Below, piece after piece: positions 63,232 through 64,000 of a stretch of 64,000 nucleotides of DNA (positions are counted from its first letter, which is position 1; every line of letters begins with the position of its first letter). The notes below the pieces were generated by a model, which worked only from the letters and a program-made list of their open reading frames with translations, had not been told where the DNA came from and made no database searches. The position numbers and the translations under genes are program-made. The stretch is from Bacteroidota bacterium (GTDB taxonomy: Bacteria; Bacteroidota; Ignavibacteria; OLB7): the NCBI GenBank assembly GCA_018266795.1, contig JAFDZV010000031.1:1-64000 (forward strand). The letters run 5' to 3'.

Positions 63232-63451
63232 CTCGTGTTCTATCCACGTCTCTGGGGGTAACTCCTCGCCGTCCCATCCGTTGGCCCCTTTTTACACGGA
63301 CGATCCACGCGATATCCCACGGATTGTGCCGATATGTGGAGAGCCATGTGGATATCAGACGGAGTGGTTATCCTTCAGGTTTTGATGAAAACGAAGCGGG
63401 GCGAACAGCTGTGCCCGCCCCGCCTGGTCAGATTTCGATGACCCCGACCGG

Positions 63452-64000
63452 CTACCAGTTCCGGAGAAGGTCGATCAGGAGTCGTACGCCCGCACCAGTC
63501 CCTCCCTTTGTCACATACCAGCTCCCCTTCGGGACCATGCCGGAGCCCGCGATGTCCAGGTGGGCCCAGGGATATCCATCAACGAAATGCTGGAGGAAGA
63601 GGGCGGCCGTAATTGTGCCGGCGGCACGGCCGCCGGAGTTCTTGACATCGGCAATATCGCTCTTGATCAGCTCCTCGTACTCCTCCCACAGCGGAAGTTC
63701 AACAACACGGTCATAGCTTCTATTCCCTGCCTCGACAATCTTGCCGTTGAGCTCCGGATTGTTCCCCATGAGGCCGGAGGCAACGTTGCCAAGTGCGATA
63801 ACGCATGCGCCGGTAAGTGTTGCAAGGTCGATCACGGCCTGCGGCTTGTACCGCGAGGCGTAGCAGAGCGCATCAGCAAGAATCAGCCGGCCTTCGGCGT
63901 CGGTATTGTCGATCTCCGCCGTCTTGCCGTTCATGAAGGTGATGACATCGCCAGGCTTGTACGCGCTGCCGGAGGGCATGTTCTCCGTTGTCGGTACCAG
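63452..64000 (-). CDS. pepA: Leucyl aminopeptidase PepA (M17), C-terminal part (5' end outside window)
   Basis: 183 codons of the C-terminal domain; the frame is open to the right edge. The family signature NTDAEGRL (in EIDNTDAEGRLILADAL) includes metal-binding Asp and Glu and the catalytic Arg. ENMPSGSAYKPGDVIT, ATLTGACVIALG, the GLMGNN loop and the HLDIAGSG..PKG...TGAGVRLLIDLL ending are all M17 blocks. The enzyme is a two-metal, usually hexameric aminopeptidase; in E. coli PepA is also a DNA-binding protein in Xer recombination. The upstream part and start codon lie beyond base 64000. Confidence 0.95.
   Translation of the reverse strand: MVPTTENMPSGSAYKPGDVITFMNGKTAEIDNTDAEGRLILADALCYASRYKPQAVIDLATLTGACVIALGNVASGLMGNNPELNGKIVEAGNRSYDRVVELPLWEEYEELIKSDIADVKNSGGRAAGTITAALFLQHFVDGYPWAHLDIAGSGMVPKGSWYVTKGGTGAGVRLLIDLLRNW

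Larger units (their letters stand above)
62865..63451. other. Candidate chromosomal replication origin (oriC)
   Basis: A 587-base gene-free stretch. It holds three exact TTATNCACA DnaA boxes, all on the minus strand: TGTGTATAA at 63115-63123, TGTGGATAA at 63135-63143 and TGTGGATAA at 63223-63231. Near matches are at 63240-63248 (CTATCCACG), 63347-63355 (TGTGGATAT) and 62940-62948 (GAATCCACA). A locally AT-rich tract at ~63068-63130 could unwind. The segment is 6-8 kb from the two parS-like sites and from mnmE-mnmG. No dnaA gene is present, so the call depends on sequence motifs and position only. Confidence 0.55.

Noticed and set aside
1-64000. CRISPR arrays, insertion sequences, prophage or integron
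   Set aside because: No regularly spaced repeats, transposase or integrase motifs, or terminal inverted repeats with target duplications were seen anywhere in the window.

Overview
The window reads as a moderately GC-rich bacterial chromosome segment from the Bacteroidota/Chlorobiota (FCB) group. The best fit is an Ignavibacteria- or Kapabacteria-like lineage, but that rank is inference. The main evidence is a set of exported proteins ending in the roughly 80-residue C-terminal sorting domain of the type IX secretion system (T9SS): the fragment at 1-65 and the genes at 158-1618, 3245-4231, 32704-34278 and 36269-38962. Signal peptides commonly end in xHAQ or xSAQ. No rRNA, tRNA, CRISPR array, insertion sequence or phage gene was recognised.

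Layout. 0-4.4 kb: T9SS cargo, an AraC regulator and a secreted intradiol-dioxygenase-like protein. 4.4-11 kb (all minus): a YceI protein, a tRNA-dihydrouridine synthase, a secreted protein, an OstA/LptA-like protein and an acyl-CoA dehydrogenase. 11-12.1 kb: a gene-poor gap with a tandem repeat, then clpC (12.1-14.7 kb). 15-18.5 kb: a small Cys-rich secreted protein, a frame-shifted decayed copy of it, another exported protein, a VWA protein and a DUF1801 protein. 18.6-21.4 kb: an active/inactive pair of M16 peptidases. 22-25.2 kb: kdsC, a secreted protein and the arsenosugar pair (AhpD-like protein plus arsS). 25.4-30 kb: an M28 peptidase, divergent from a PDZ/GAF/SpoIIE-type membrane phosphatase. 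30-36 kb: two ECF sigma/anti-sigma modules around a T9SS cargo gene. 36-52.5 kb: a large WD40 protein, a HAD hydrolase, sbcC, sbcD, a SPOR protein, and a translationally coupled TPR protein/outer-membrane barrel pair. 52.6-64 kb: an FnIII-like protein, a PhnP-like hydrolase, an RmlD-like reductase, mnmG and mnmE, three small exported proteins, dnaK, hsp20 and the end of pepA.

The most notable signals concern chromosome maintenance. Two 16-bp ParB-site (parS) palindromes bracket mnmG (55251-55266 and 57156-57171). The gene-free 62865-63451 segment holds three exact TTATNCACA DnaA boxes plus several near matches. From 34.5 to 63 kb, 16 of 19 genes point away from that segment. Together with the classic origin neighbours mnmE and mnmG, this makes 62.9-63.45 kb a candidate oriC, although dnaA, parA and parB are not in the window.

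Other themes are export and envelope biology (T9SS cargo, LptA-like, KdsC, SPOR and TPR/barrel proteins) and protein quality control (ClpC, DnaK, Hsp20, M16 and M28 peptidases). A family of intrinsic terminators shares the same AACG...CGTT stem base.
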